64,000 nt of DNA from Salarias fasciatus (taxonomy: Eukaryota > Chordata > Actinopteri > Blenniiformes > Blenniidae): the NCBI RefSeq assembly GCF_902148845.1, contig NC_043755.1, positions 14,626,896-14,690,895 of the forward strand, given 5' to 3'. Below, one piece after another: positions 12,096 to 26,031 of this stretch. Position 1 is the first letter of the stretch. Every line of letters starts with the position of its first letter. The position numbers were made by a program, and so were the translations under genes. The notes under the pieces were generated by a model. It saw only the letters and a list, made by a program, of their open reading frames with translations, searched no databases and was not told the DNA's origin.

Positions 12096-12800
12096 CCATG
12101 TTGCAAGAGCCAGTCTCTGTGTTGAATCGGGTTGTCAGGCACCCTGCTGTTGCCTGCCACCCAATCCAGACTGCACTCGGCCCCTACGGTTCCCACGGCG
12201 AGGAGCGAACCCACTGGAGGTCAGGCCCTTGTCGTTCCTTCGGGCTTGCATGCAAGTGCCTGGTAGCTGAGCCTGTGCCCATGGGGCCTGGCCAGGCTCA
12301 GCTACCACTGGGCACTTGCATGCAAGCCCCAACCGTAGGCCTGACTCCAGTGTGGGGCCCCAGCTGCGTCATACCAGGCGATGCATTGCCCTTTGACTTT
12401 ATTCTTTTTATAAGGGCTTCTGAACTGCTGTTAGTCTGGCCCGTTACCCAGGACCAGTTTGCCATGGGAGACCCGGCCAGGGGCATAAAGTCCTGGACAA
12501 CACAGCATCTGGGATCAAATGGGCACCCAGACTCCCCCATCAGGTTAATGTGGTAGTTCAGGGGGGACCGATTTACCGGTCAGTCTTTGTTCCTACCCTC
12601 ATCAATGGTCATGAGCTTCGGGTCATGTCTGAGGAGCTCAGTCACCAGGGAGGAGCTCGGAGTAGAGCCACTGCTCCTCCACATCGAGAGGAGCCAGCTC
12701 AGGTGGCTCAGGCGCCTGTTCAGAATGCCTCCTGGATGCCTCCCTGGGGAGGTGCTCCATGCATGCCACACCGGGAGGAGGCCGGATTAACCAGCTGAAG
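12096..12800 (+). mobile_element. 3' fragment of a non-LTR retrotransposon (LINE)
   Basis: The frame at 12587-12790 reads SSVTREELGVEPLLLHIERS and goes on with RMPPGCLPGEVLHAC and TGRRP. This is the conserved C-terminal region of a LINE ORF very common in teleosts. The upstream part (GCATGCAAGTGCC, CCATGGGGCCTGGCCAGG, GGGGCATAAAG) matches the usual preceding sequence of the same element, with a rearrangement that makes a hairpin. The copy is short and broken. The clade is not settled from memory. Confidence 0.6.
12242..12330. repeat. inverted repeat (hairpin) inside the LINE fragment
   Basis: Arms of about 34-39 bases, 12242-12275 and 12292-12330, both containing GGCTTGCATGCAAGTGCC and TAGCTGAGCC in opposite orientation, separated by a loop of about 16 bases. 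Confidence 0.8.
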
Positions 12801-13259
12801 CTGTTATTGCCTTCTGTTTCCAGGTGCTTCTTGGGCATCAACCTGGAAAGGGAAGCAAATTCAAAGAAGATATTAACAGTGTAAAATGATTTGAGACAGT
12901 CAAGGCATTGCAAACATGCTCTATCAGCAGAATGTATTTTCAAGTCAAAGTCAAACTGAGCTTTACTGTTAATTTTGTTATCAGACAAGACACAGTAGGG
13001 TCAAAATTCCGTCTCACTTGCTGTGGACATGCTATATTTATCAACTACTATACATAATATGAAATATAGACAACATATGGCACCCAAAATAGGATAAAAT
13101 CAAGAAAAATAGTCTTTTCATAAGAAAAAATGAGGCATCAAGATGTAAAATGGAAAAATTAAGAAAGAAAGACATAGCAACATTGATTGCTTTTGAAAAC
13201 TAAAAACTTCAGTTTTTCCAAAATTTCTGTAGAAATCAATTTTTATGATTTACTTTGAT
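12801..13259. other. AT-rich intergenic, no gene seen
   Basis: No ORF with recognisable content and no named repeat. Confidence 0.45.
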
Positions 13260-13386
13260 AAACATAAAGATCATGTTACCATAAATTAATGATGGGTGAA
13301 ATTGCATGTATGTATATCTTTATGGTTATGAATTTGTTAGTGTGTTTGAGTAACTCCACATTATCAGCACGTATACATATGTGTTC

Positions 13387-13531
13387 CAGGTGTGTTTTCA
13401 CATGGTCGTCGGCAACAAAAGTGTAAAATATGAATACGTGTGTCCTTGAGCAGTCAGATAGGAGAGGGACAGGGGCTTTAAAAGGGGCTGCAGAGGAGCT
13501 GAGCTTCACCCAGGCTCAGACCGGCATCACG
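13387..13531 (+). promoter_or_regulatory. trypsinogen 2 promoter
   Basis: E-box CAGGTG at 13387-13392 is followed after two bases by TTTTCACA at 13395-13402, then a TATA-like TTTAAAAG at 13477-13484 about 85 bases on; the ATG is at 13532. E-box plus a TTTCCCA-like box is consistent with PTF1. Identical in the trypsinogen 3 promoter. Confidence 0.5.
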
Positions 13532-14652
<1,121 letters not shown>

Positions 14653-14697
14653 ATTCACCTCACTGTCTTTTGTTGCGACAATGAAACAACTTTCATG

Positions 14698-14703
14698 AAT
14701 AAA
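14698..14703 (+). terminator. polyadenylation signal AATAAA, trypsinogen 2
   Basis: AATAAA 46 bases after the stop codon, followed by an A-rich stretch and TGTTTGGCTGATT. Confidence 0.8.
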
Positions 14704-14712
14704 ACAATGGAA

Positions 14713-15441
14713 AAAAATAACCTGTTTGGCTGATTCCTATGTACATCTTTACTGGATTCAGGAATGGGCACAACTACAAATAAAATACCACAACAGTGTC
14801 TGTAGACTCTCCCACTGGCAGCTCTTTGTTGATAAATTCATTCTTAGGCTGCTTCCTTTCTACTTCACCACACATTTAATCAGGTCAAGAAAGCATTTTG
14901 GGTTGCGTTCTCAGGATTTTATTGAAATGTTTGTTACCAGAAATTGGACTGAACTGTATAAGACAGCCTATAAAAACGTTGCCCCCTCTTCATGAATAGT
15001 CTTCAAACGGACTTGAGACTAACAGAACTGGTCACAGTTGTGGAATTGAATCCTTGTTGAAGATCCGTAAAAGAGTTACTTTTGGTCACTGTGATTGTTT
15101 TGTCCATCAGTTTATTTCAAGCCGTGGTCTCCTGAACCACTTGTATTCAGTGTGTGAATGTATTTGTTGTTGTTGTAACCACCTGCTGCTGCCATGCCGA
15201 GTCCCTCTTGGAAAAGAGATTTTATATCTCAGTGAGACTTTTAACCTTGTTAAATAAAGGTTTGACTAATATCCTTGTGAAAGTGGTTTCTCGGCTCTGC
15301 TTCAGCTGAAGACACAAGAACTCACTGGGCACTGGTTTACCGACTAAACTCCAGACTTTGACTCCTGTCAGGAGGAGAAATCAGGCCCAGTTCTCCCATC
15401 GATTCCTCCAAGCCTAGTGTTACATCAAATATGTTTTCTTC
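14713..15441. other. intergenic between trypsinogen 2 and a transposon, no gene seen
   Basis: Short chance ORFs only. An AATAAA occurs at 15253-15258 on the plus strand without an attached gene. Confidence 0.45.
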
Positions 15442-16782
15442 GGGATATAGTCAAGTCGGCCCCGACCAACTCGGCCCCAAGCTAAGTCGGCCCATAGACA
15501 TGGCCCATGGCTCTCAAGTCTCACGCATCGATCGTGACAGTCACGCATTACGGTCTTTTGTCACGCACTCACGGCACACATTGTATTTCTCAAGTTGAAA
15601 AAAAATACCGGTAAATATTTCTTGTGTGCCACTGCTATGGAACTGTAATTCACTGCTTTCAGCCTGGTTTTTCCTCCTGCGAACTCCACCTGAGCTGATA
15701 TGAAGTTTGTGCAAAGAAAGAAGGAACCTTATTGGTGCTGAATTTAATTGAATGGTGACTTGTGTTACAGTGTAAAAATGATTTAAATGAAAGTGCATAA
15801 TGTGAAATAATGTTAATATTTACATGAAATGCTTAGTGATTACATTAAATATGATGCACTTTATTGCATTTTGCAAAAAAAAAAAAAAGCTTTAAAACTG
15901 ACACATTGTTGCCAACTTGTCAGCTTCTAATTTGTATAGAGGCTCATTTGCATATCGAGGTCAAATTAGATGCTGACGTCATTTAAAACGATACATTGTT
16001 GCGAACTCCGCAGTCAGGAAAGTTCTACATGACATCTTCATACAGAAAGAAGGAACCGTATTGGTGCAAAGTGAGTCACGTGAAGTAACACAGCGACAGC
16101 CATAGAGTCCTGATCAGTCAAAGGCAGCTTTTAAATGGAAGTACAGATATCTATTGTCATACATCTATTGTGTTTCATTATTCTTTTGCAAATGTAGAAA
16201 TGATATCTACAGTTGCAAATCCTATTTGATTGGTGCCTTGTCTCATGTCATCACACAGGAACATCTGAATAATTAAGACTGATTTGAATTGATTGAAAGT
16301 CCTTTATTTGTCCCACAGGGGCAAAATGCAGTGTTTCAGCAGCACAGAGAAAAGACATATAAATGGAATAGAAACGTGAAATGTGAAAATTTACAAAGCC
16401 CAACCATACATCGAAAAATTAAATATAATTCAAATATAAATTTAGGATAGATATAATTAAATTACAGATGTAAGGTAACCAAAATAATTTCTGTATAATT
16501 TAAATATAAATTTAAGACAGATATAATTAAATAACAGATATAAACTAACAGAAATAAATTAAATATAATTTACATATACATCTAAGACAGATACAATTGA
16601 ATAATTAACAGATATACAGTAACAGATATAAATTAAATATAATTCATATACTTTTAAGACAGTCACATATGTATACTATATAGAAAAATGTGAAAAACAC
16701 AAAAATATACACAGGAGTTTCACAGAGCTGAATATGATTGCGTGGGGTCGACTTGGCTACGTGCTGACTTGACTGTAAGCCA
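15442..16782. mobile_element. non-autonomous DNA transposon with GGCCCC-module terminal inverted repeats (copy 1)
   Basis: Left end GGGATATAGTCAAGTCGG continues with repeats of CAACTCGGCCCC and TAAGTCGGCCC. The right end, read inverted, begins GGCTTACAGTCAAGTC and continues with GCCAAGTCGACCCC. The ends match those of the 58082-58443 element. Flanks TTTTCTTC and TTTTCTCT may be a decayed 8-bp target duplication. The interior has no transposase frame. It contains internal direct repeats (AAGAAGGAACC...ATTGGTGC at about 15717 and 16047) and an embedded LINE tail. The 8-bp duplication would suggest hAT or P-like relatives; family assignment is inferred. Confidence 0.55.
16290..16680 (-). repeat. 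LINE-type 3' tail fragment with AT-rich tandem repeats
   Basis: TTGAAAGTCCTTTATTTGTC followed by CCACAGGGG and a CAGCAGCAC stretch resembles the reverse complement of a common fish LINE/SINE 3' end. It is followed at 16421-16663 by about 3.5 copies of an approximately 70-bp AT-rich unit (key words AAATATAATT, TAAGACAGATA, AACAGATATA). Confidence 0.5.
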
Positions 16783-17984
16783 TTTTCTCTGTGGTTCAGT
16801 GTTGTTTGTGACAGATTCAGTGAAGGAGGATTGTCACCCAAATCTACATAACTCAAGCTTTTTTGGAAATATTCCTCAGTAATTGCACTTTTAATTCCAT
16901 GTATTTTGCATGAAAACATCAAATGATTCTGTTAAAAATAGGCGGTTATTGAAATGTTCTGATCATTAAGTCAGCGTTGAGGAAAATACTTGAATAAGCG
17001 ATGGAAGAGTTTTAATAGGAAACGGTTAGTTATTCATTGAGTGAATGCTCAATGAAAGCTACATATTTTGAGCCTTTTTGTAATGACTTCTTAAGTAGTT
17101 TCACTTTTTTTATTTAATTTTATGTCAGTGAATGAAAACACTGTTGAATCTTTTAGAAAAGGTCAAAGTTACTGAAGTGAAGAGGTTTGGCTTTAATTGA
17201 AAATGCAGTTAACTGAGCATAAAAATGACTATTTCTCTCTCTGGCATTGCCACTTGCTATTTGTTTTGGTTCGTAATGAAAGTTCTTTTTTTTGTGTCGG
17301 CTTCCTGTGATTTTCTACTCTGTGATCTCAGGTTCAAACTGCACTGTGTAGACATTCAATAAATGTGTGTCACGGCTTGTTATTAAGGCGTGATTGCAGG
17401 TCTCCAAGTCAGACCAGTGGAGAACCACTGATTTTAATATACACAGTGTGAAAAATGCCTACAGTTCCAAAGTTCATGTTGGGACAATCCACTTCCATCA
17501 GGTTCTAAGATAACTTAATATTTTCCAGGCTAATAAAAAAGAACTGTCTTAACTGGGTGAAGATATCTGCACCCAGTCTTCGTGAATAGTTTTAATTTTG
17601 CTTTTGGTTTCACATTAACTGTAAAATGAAAACTTAACTGTTCATTCCTGTCTTTTTGTGTGGGATCTTTTATTTTTTTTGTATAAACCAGTAAACTAAA
17701 TACTTAACATGCATGAGATATTTTTTTTCTTGTACTTAAATGTATTGAAACGTGAGTCAATGTAATATTCTTACTTCGGTAAAACAAACGGGACCAAACA
17801 CCTGTACCGTCACAAAAGTCACACAAATTGAAATGAACTTACATGACTGCACTTTAAATAAACCAGCTATGGAAGTGGACACAGGTGGTTCATTTCAAGC
17901 TTCAAGTGTGAGATATAGTTTTCTCTCAATAACAGTATTTTCCAAATGCATTCAGTTATTTCACTGATTCATTCTTTGTCTTGA
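16783..17984. other. AT-rich intergenic before trypsinogen 3, no gene seen
   Basis: No credible coding frame or named repeat. Confidence 0.45.
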
Positions 17985-18108
17985 CCAAGAGCATAAAAGT
18001 CATGTTAACACGAATTAATAATGAGTAAATGACATACATACACGCTTCTAGGGTTCTGCTGGTGTGTTTGAGTAACTCCACATTATCAGCACGTATACAT
18101 ATGTGTTC

Positions 18109-18253
18109 CAGGTGTGTTTTCACATGGTCGTCAGCAACAAAAGTGTAAAATATGAATACGTGTGTCCTTGAGCAGTCAGATAGGAGAGGGACGGGGGCTT
18201 TAAAAGGGGCTGCAGAGGAGCTGAGCTTCACCCAGGCTCAGACCGGCAACACG
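18109..18253 (+). promoter_or_regulatory. trypsinogen 3 promoter
   Basis: CAGGTG at 18109-18114, TTTTCACA at 18117-18124 and TATA-like TTTAAAAG at 18199-18206, at the same spacing as in trypsinogen 2. Confidence 0.5.
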
Positions 18254-19374
<1,121 letters not shown>

Positions 19375-19419
19375 AGTCACCTCTCTGTCTTTTGTTGCGA
19401 AAATGAAACACCTTTCATG

Positions 19420-19425
19420 AATAAA
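19420..19425 (+). terminator. polyadenylation signal AATAAA, trypsinogen 3
   Basis: AATAAA 46 bases after the stop codon, followed by an A-rich tract and a GT-rich stretch. Confidence 0.8.
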
Positions 19426-19559
19426 ACAACTCAAAAAAAAAAAAAACCTGTTTGACTGATTGTGATGTAGAGCTTTACTGACTTAATGGACACTTGTTAC
19501 TTTTCAGTAACCAAACTTTTCGGTACACATCATGCAAGAATGACAGACAGTTGCATATG

Positions 19560-20507
19560 AATACAAAAAAAAGGAGCTTTATTAATTTTTTTAAAGTGAA
19601 ACTAAAGCATAAATTATATACAACAGAGGAAGAAGTCCATGTGGAAAACCGTTGAGGACAAATTATTTGTCAAGATTCCAGTAAGTTGCATTGATGAAAA
19701 CCAAAGCAGTTGCTCATGAGCAAAGTGCATTCGGCACGACATGTGGAATGTTCGTTTGACAGGTTTTTTTTTTTTTGTTAATCTTAATTTCAGATATCCA
19801 TCACAATTATGACAAATACGCAGTGCAGATATTTTACCATTTAAAACCTAGATATGAAATGTTGATATAAATGGCAAACAGCACACTTCTGCTGACGCAG
19901 CTCCACTTAAGGGCAAGAGAGCACTGAGGCTTGATATTGACCTCACAGTGGTCACATACTGAATGAACGTGAGTTTCAAACTTGATTGACTTCCTTTGCT
20001 GAATCAAGCAAGTTGACTATGTCCCACCTAGACTGTGGAACAAAGTGCAAAAAGGCAAAAAAAAAAAAACACATGTAGCGGTCATGTCATCGTCTCACTC
20101 GATTTTTTAAAATGAGATTTTACATCTTAGCACATTTCCAGTGACATTCAGAGGCTCCTTCTGCTTGGCAGCTGATTTTCATGTACACTCTGTGTGTGAA
20201 AAATGTCAACAGTTCCAAAGTTCACTTTGGCACATGACCTCTTTCTGGCTCTTCTGCTCAACTGACTTCACAAATCTTAGAGAAACTAAAGGAGGGTTAG
20301 TGAACAGTAACAGAAAACAAAAACGTAGTAAGGAGATTTTGACGTTTGACAAACGAGCACAGAACTGGACTGAACAACTGTAAGCACATCCTCCAAGTGG
20401 TGACCTCAGATGAGAGCAGCTAAAACTGTTTATATTTTGCTTATACATTTGTTAAACCACCGTGTTTTCCCAAAACATTGCAAAAAAAAGTCCAAAATAC
20501 TGTGTGA
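19560..20507 (-). other. probable 3' UTR of the 13-finger zinc finger gene
   Basis: AT-rich non-coding DNA after the stop codon at 20508. A minus-strand AATAAA (TTTATT at 19578-19583) is a good terminal signal. This places the two convergent transcript ends about 120 bases apart. Confidence 0.45.
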
Positions 20508-23500
20508 TTAAACCTGTCCTCTGGCATGCTGTAAATAATGCTGATAAAGATCTGAAATAGCACAGTAAGAATTTCCACACACCGCACACTGAACATCATC
20601 TGAGAACCCTTCCTTTGATTTGCTGGCATTTTCAATGAAGCTTTTTTTCAGGGTTCTTAAAGGCATAACAGGCGTGTGTTCATTTGTTCTGTCCTGGCTG
20701 GATTCTGGGCCTTGGGCCGAATGGCTCCTGCTGGGATGTCCGGGAGAATCGGTCAGACTGACTCTCTGACTCTGAACAATGAGTGCTGCCGGCGGCTGCT
20801 GAGCAGCTGCTGCTGGGTGTTGGGCTGAGGAGCTCACAGCAGAGCTTTTCTGCTCCTGCGCTGTGTGAAACATCAATGTGGCGCTACTGGTAGGAAGGCT
20901 GAGTGCTTTCTTGCTTGGTTGAGTGCTATGATCCTCTAAGGACAATTCAAAGTCAGAGTCCCTGCACACTTCCTGCGGTGAAGCGTGGCCGAGCTCGTGA
21001 CCGAACAACAAGTCCAGTGTCTCAAAGCCGCATCGGCAAAGCTCACACTGATAAGGCCGAGAGACGTTCTTGGGCCTGACTCCGACCCACTCGAACTCCG
21101 GATGCTCTCTCATGTGTTTTCTGTAAGGCTCGACGAAGCGGAAGCCTTGCCCGCACCGAGGGCAAGAGAAGCGGCCTCGTCGCTGACGGTGGACTCTCTG
21201 GTGATGCCACAGCTTCTTCCAGTTCCCCAGCGTCTTCCCGCAGCACGCACACGTGTAACTCTGACTGTGTGAATGTGTGAGCATGTGGGCCCGGAGCCTG
21301 CCCATGTGTCTGAAGAGACGGCCGCAGGCAGGACACAGGTACTTCCTTGGGTCAGACCTGGTGTCTAGTTTGTTCAGCTTGGACACCAGGTGAGAGAGGG
21401 GGTGGGCCCGGATGACGGTGGACTGGAAGGGTTTGTTTGTGTCACTGAGGCGTCTCTTGCGAGACGTCTGGGATTGCTTTTTCTGGGTTTCACAATTTGC
21501 AGCCGTGACAGGAGCTGAATTGTTTCCCACTGAGCACCTAAGTGCAGGCACTGTGTACTGGATTAATGACATTGTGGCTTCCTGCTTTATGCCGGCGTTG
21601 GGTCGCTCCGCTTTGCACACGTTGTGATGGGCAGTGAACTCCGACTGCACGCCGAACAGCTTGTCACAATACAAGCAGCGATAAAGTTTTGCCCCCGTGT
21701 GGTCCCTCATGTGACAGTTGAACTCCTGCAGGCGGTCGAAAACATTCTTACAGATGTGGCATGTGTAGGTCAGCGAAGGCTTCAAGCATCTGTTGGGGTG
21801 GATCTCATCCTCGCCCCCCACAGGTCTGCAGGTGTGGTTTTTTGCGTTGCTGTAGTGAGTGAACGACTTTTCACAGCGCGTGCAGTTGTACCGTTTGACG
21901 GACCAGTGCGTCAGCTCGTGAACGCGGAGGAAATACGCCTGTCCAAATGCTTTGCCACATATGTCACACTTGTAAGGCTTCTCTCCCGTGTGGACTCGGA
22001 CGTGTCTGACGAGGGCAGACTGAAACTGAAAGGACTTCCCGCAGTATTGACAAAGTTTTCTCTCTTTCTTTTCTTGTGTTTCTTGCATTTTTTCGAGTTC
22101 CTGACAGTCCTCACGATCGGCCCCGCTGTTCGGTTTCTCGGGGTTGTCGATCTTATATTCCTGCACAAACTCCTGTGCATGCATCTCTATGTGCGAAGCA
22201 TACTCGAGGCAGGAGAATTTGATACTACAAAAAGGACATTTTTGATATATGTTGTTTTTTCTATGAGTCTTAAGATGAAGATTCAGATTTGAATTTTTAC
22301 TAAAACCTTTGCCACATTCGTGACACTTGTAAGGCCTTTCTCCTGTGTGAATACGTTGATGGATAACGAACTGGGACTGAAATTTAAATATACGACCACA
22401 GTAACCACACTTTAAAAGGGTTTTACCCCCTTTTTTAATATAGATTACTTTAGCGTTGGCATCTATGTTCACCTGGTTTCCTACATTTTCCTCTCCCACA
22501 TCGAGCTCTTCCTTCTGTTCGCCTTCCCATTTACTTTCTTGGGATGCTTCACGATCCTCTTTAGCTAAAACAACATTGTGCACTGTTATTCTCCTCCTCC
22601 TCTTGCCACCTCTCTTGCGTCTAAAATAGCTTCTCTGGTCCGGCAGGTTCTCTGCTTGAACAGTGGGATTCGCACGGTTTTGAACAGACTTGTGACTCCT
22701 CAGCTGTGACGCGGGATTTAAACTATCCACATCAATTTCTACATCCTCTTCTTTGGGTTCAAGCAGCATGTCTGCGGGTTTCTGTGCTTCCACAGAGGTT
22801 GGTGTGGCGCCTGGATTGGACACTGTTGCCGTCTGCAAATCTACATCCAGTGGAGATTCAGAGTCGTCGGGGGTTTCGGATTGTGAATCCTTGCTGCCAG
22901 TTATTTTCTCCGACGTGTTTTTGTGAGCCTGAACAGGCAGAGAGGAACTCACTGTCTTCAGATTGCTTAAACTTTCTGAAGAAGTAGCGGCAGGTTTGGG
23001 CTGAGAGGGCAACATTCTTTGTGGTGACGCATGTTCATTTGATTGCCGCTCTCGTTCCTCTCCCGCCTGTGCGAAAAGCTGAACGTTTTCCCCGTTTGCG
23101 TCGCCTTCTGGTCGGTCGTCATCCGGTCCCTTCTGCTGATTTGCCTTTGCTGTTACTGTACAATCTGTGTTGTTGAACGACAGAGATTCGGCCTCCTGGG
23201 AATTGTCCAACTTCAACATTTTTTCTGGAACCTGATCGTTGACCTGCGACCTCTGCCTTCTTCGTTTGACAGCTTGAAACTTTGATTTCCTGTTACTTTG
23301 TTTGGAAGCAAGTTGTTGAGGGTGTGCATTGCTGTGAGACGCAGAGTTTTCACCCTGTGTTGAGGGCAGCTGGTTGCTCCGGAGTCTCCTTGTAGGGACA
23401 TCAACGTTATTAGCATTAGTAGGAGAGGCAGCAGAAACGCTGACAACAGATTCAGACGCGGTGTTTTGAAAAGCTGGACTGTCTCTTTTCTTTGGCCGCC

Positions 23501-24742
23501 CTCTCCTTCTCTTGGGCGCCAAGGAGTCAACACTTTCAACTCTCTCAGCAGAGACGGCGTGGGGATGAGAATCTCTCCCATGAAGTGAGTTATCGATTAA
23601 GTTATTATCTATGGCGTCTGGTAACTCGTCAGTGTTGTGGTTGTCTAAACTTGTTGGTAAAGGCAGAGTGGTGCTGACGTCCTGACGCCGCACTGCAGCG
23701 CACTCATCAGTATCCGGGTCTGTTTTGCCTTTTGTCAACTGTTTGGCTTTGCGAGGCCTCCCAGGTCTTCGGCTGAGATCCCTGGCTTTTCCACGACTGT
23801 TCCTGGTGAAGCGGCACACACTCTCCGAGGGCTCGGGAGACTTCTCTCCCACTCCGACCCGGGACGACGTGTGCCGCACGCCATTTTCTCCACCTACTGT
23901 TCCAGAGCTGACCTGATTCCCAGTCGGGTGGGCTCGCGAGGCAGGTTGCTTCAGTTCTCTTGCTTTCATTTCATCTCCCCACCTGGACTCAAGAGCTTCC
24001 TCAGTGCATCGTTTATCTTCAACGATCTGTTGAGACAAAGCACGCCGTTAATGTCTTTGTTGGATACGCCTCCAAACATAAAACACAGTGAAAGATTACA
24101 AAGATTACTTGAAAACTGCGGCAAATATCAAATAGAAGTAATCACATTTTACAAAAAAGTTATCAATAGACAGAAAGTCAACAATCAAAGTAGATTTAAA
24201 CTAGAATATACATACAATACTGTGTGAAACCATTCGGCATGTGCAGGATAAAACTGCTACATATCCATCAAGATGATCAAGAAGAAATCTACTAGGCTTC
24301 CAATTTATTCTGGAAAAGTGGACACCACTCCCAAATATACAGAAAATGCCCAGGGCAATTTTCATTGTAACGAAAGGTTCTTAAATGTATTTATCACAAC
24401 AGCGCAGTGTCTGTCTGGAGCTACAGGAAGAGAGAGGGAGATTTTTTTGCTCTAATAAAAAGTAATAAAAACCTTTTAGGATTTTCTTGTTATGCAGCAC
24501 TTTTCCACAAATGCCTGAAATGTTTGCACAGTAATCTCGACACAAAGCCCTAGGCAAGTGAAAAGTCAACATCAGAATTCGAAGCATTCATTTTGGGGCA
24601 ACATCACTGTCTCCTCACAGGCTACCTGGTTGCAGTCTGACGGATCATGAACGGGACTAGGAGGGTGAGGTGCCACGGAAGTTAGTTCAGAGACTGTGTT
24701 TTGATCACTGCGCTCTCTGCTGAAGGACACTTTACTCCCCAT
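20508..24742 (-). CDS. C2H2 zinc finger protein with AT-hooks, about 13 fingers, 1211 aa (ZNF576-like C-terminus)
   Basis: Two coding exons: 24742-24626 (39 codons from MGSKVSFSRER, ending CAG|GTAGCC) and 24026-20508 (after TCAACAG). They join in phase 0. Residues 40-570 are disordered and basic/acidic, with two AT-hook-like motifs (SRRPGRPRKAK and KRRRGRPKKRD). Fingers begin near residue 575. Three plus two classical fingers have TGERPYK/TGEKPYK linkers, a degenerate one follows (CTRCEKSFTHYSNAKNHTC), then two more and a cluster of four around 935-1050. An isolated final finger near 1185 ends LYQHYLQHARGQV. Human ZNF576 ends in a very similar finger (recalled), so this may be the fish znf576 gene. 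Nuclear DNA-binding role is inferred from the family. No KRAB or BTB domain. Confidence 0.88.
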
Positions 24743-25480
24743 GTCAAGTCTGCGGATTAAATAGTGGCAAGGAGGCTGTAACGCACGAAAGGAAAAGAGC
24801 AAAATGCTGAAGCATTACAGAATTAGTTAACTCCATTTTTTTCTTTGAACTAAGACAATCAAGAGAGCAAAAATGCTTGAAATATTGTTTGATGTAAAAT
24901 GACCTTTTCCCTAATGTATTCATACTGAATATAGCAACATAACACAGTCCAGCTCAAAACCACTGCAAGCTACAATGACATGCAGTCATGCACTCTCTTC
25001 TACATTTTATATGCAACGTTAAAAAAAGCAAAGATCAGTTAAAACTGGAAACGTAACTCTTTTTTTTTTAATACGAAGCTGGTAAAATTACCAAACATCA
25101 GAAAAGTTCCAGAATAAAATGAGAGCAATGAGCACTACTGAGTCAATGTGTGATCTCAAGATATCATTGCAAATCAAATGTGCTCCTAAATCCGTTCAAT
25201 GACCGCATTTATAATACTTTTGACTCTTTAGCACTGCACAGATTACAGTGTTTCTCCACAGCACAACACAGCATTAACATTAACCTTACATATCTAAATA
25301 TAAGCAGTAACAGACATTCCTCTGATGTGAGAACGCACGCGGCATGCAAACTACACACACACACACACACAGCAAAAAGCATACACAGTTATCACAGTGC
25401 AAGTTAATGCATGTTTCAAACCTAAGTGAATTCTAAGAATTCGTTATGAAGCTTCCAAAAACAAAACAATGAGTGAGGCG
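24743..25480 (-). other. 5' intron of the 13-finger gene
   Basis: A CCGCAG acceptor lies just above the ATG at 24742, so a 5' non-coding exon must be upstream. The interval is AT-rich and holds a short CA run at 25352-25371. No ORF of note. Confidence 0.4.
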
Positions 25481-25930
25481 TCAAGGTTCGGTAGGCCAGA
25501 CAGCTAGCGGTGCTTCTTCACTCACACAAACCAACACGTCAACCACAATGCCCGCTACCAGCAGCTTCTCTGGGGTTCACGAGTCGTATGCAGATTATTT
25601 CTGGGCTGCGTTTGTGAAATGTGAGTGGTGGTAGGGAACGCAAAGTGCTTGCCTGCGTGGGAGACAGTCGGGACGGCTTTCTGCGTGGCCATGCACGGAC
25701 CGCTCACTTAGCTAGCGCAGGCTAACTCCGAACCGACAAGTCTCTGCGGGCACGAGTCACTTTCCCTCCTCATGCGAGGGTGCAATGATCCCGGGGCTGC
25801 ACGTCCGCCGCGGGGCAGGCTTTGAGGCGCTCTGGAGCGGTTTTGCTGCTCCGAGTCGCTCCGGAATGAAGCACAAAGCGGTAGGAAAGAGCGTCAATCA
25901 CGCCGAGCGTACAGCGCGGGTAGTTCAGGG
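25481..25930 (-). promoter_or_regulatory. GC-rich upstream region, probable promoter of the 13-finger gene
   Basis: GC content and CpG frequency rise sharply (CCGCCGCGGGGCAGG, CTCCGAGTCGCTCCGG) with no coding frame, in the right place and direction for a CpG-type promoter. TATA box not seen; exact start unknown. AGGGACTGTGGGAAATTA occurs twice in tandem at about 25926-25975. Confidence 0.35.
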
Positions 25931-25989
25931 ACTGTGGGAAATTACCCGTTACTTCAGGGACTGTGGGAAATTATGCGACACTTCAGGGG

Positions 25990-25993
<4 letters not shown>

Positions 25994-26025
<32 letters not shown>

Positions 26026-26031
26026 GGGGGG
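25994..26031 (+). repeat. A(24)G(14) homopolymer tract
   Basis: Twenty-four A followed directly by fourteen G. It could be a retroposed tail joined to a G slippage tract; the length may be an assembly artefact. Confidence 0.9.

Noticed and set aside
21624-22292. Plus-strand 222-codon ORF
   Set aside because: Antisense of the finger region of the zinc finger gene; regular Cys/His codons suppress antisense stops.
25352-25371. Regulatory CA element
   Set aside because: Ordinary short microsatellite.
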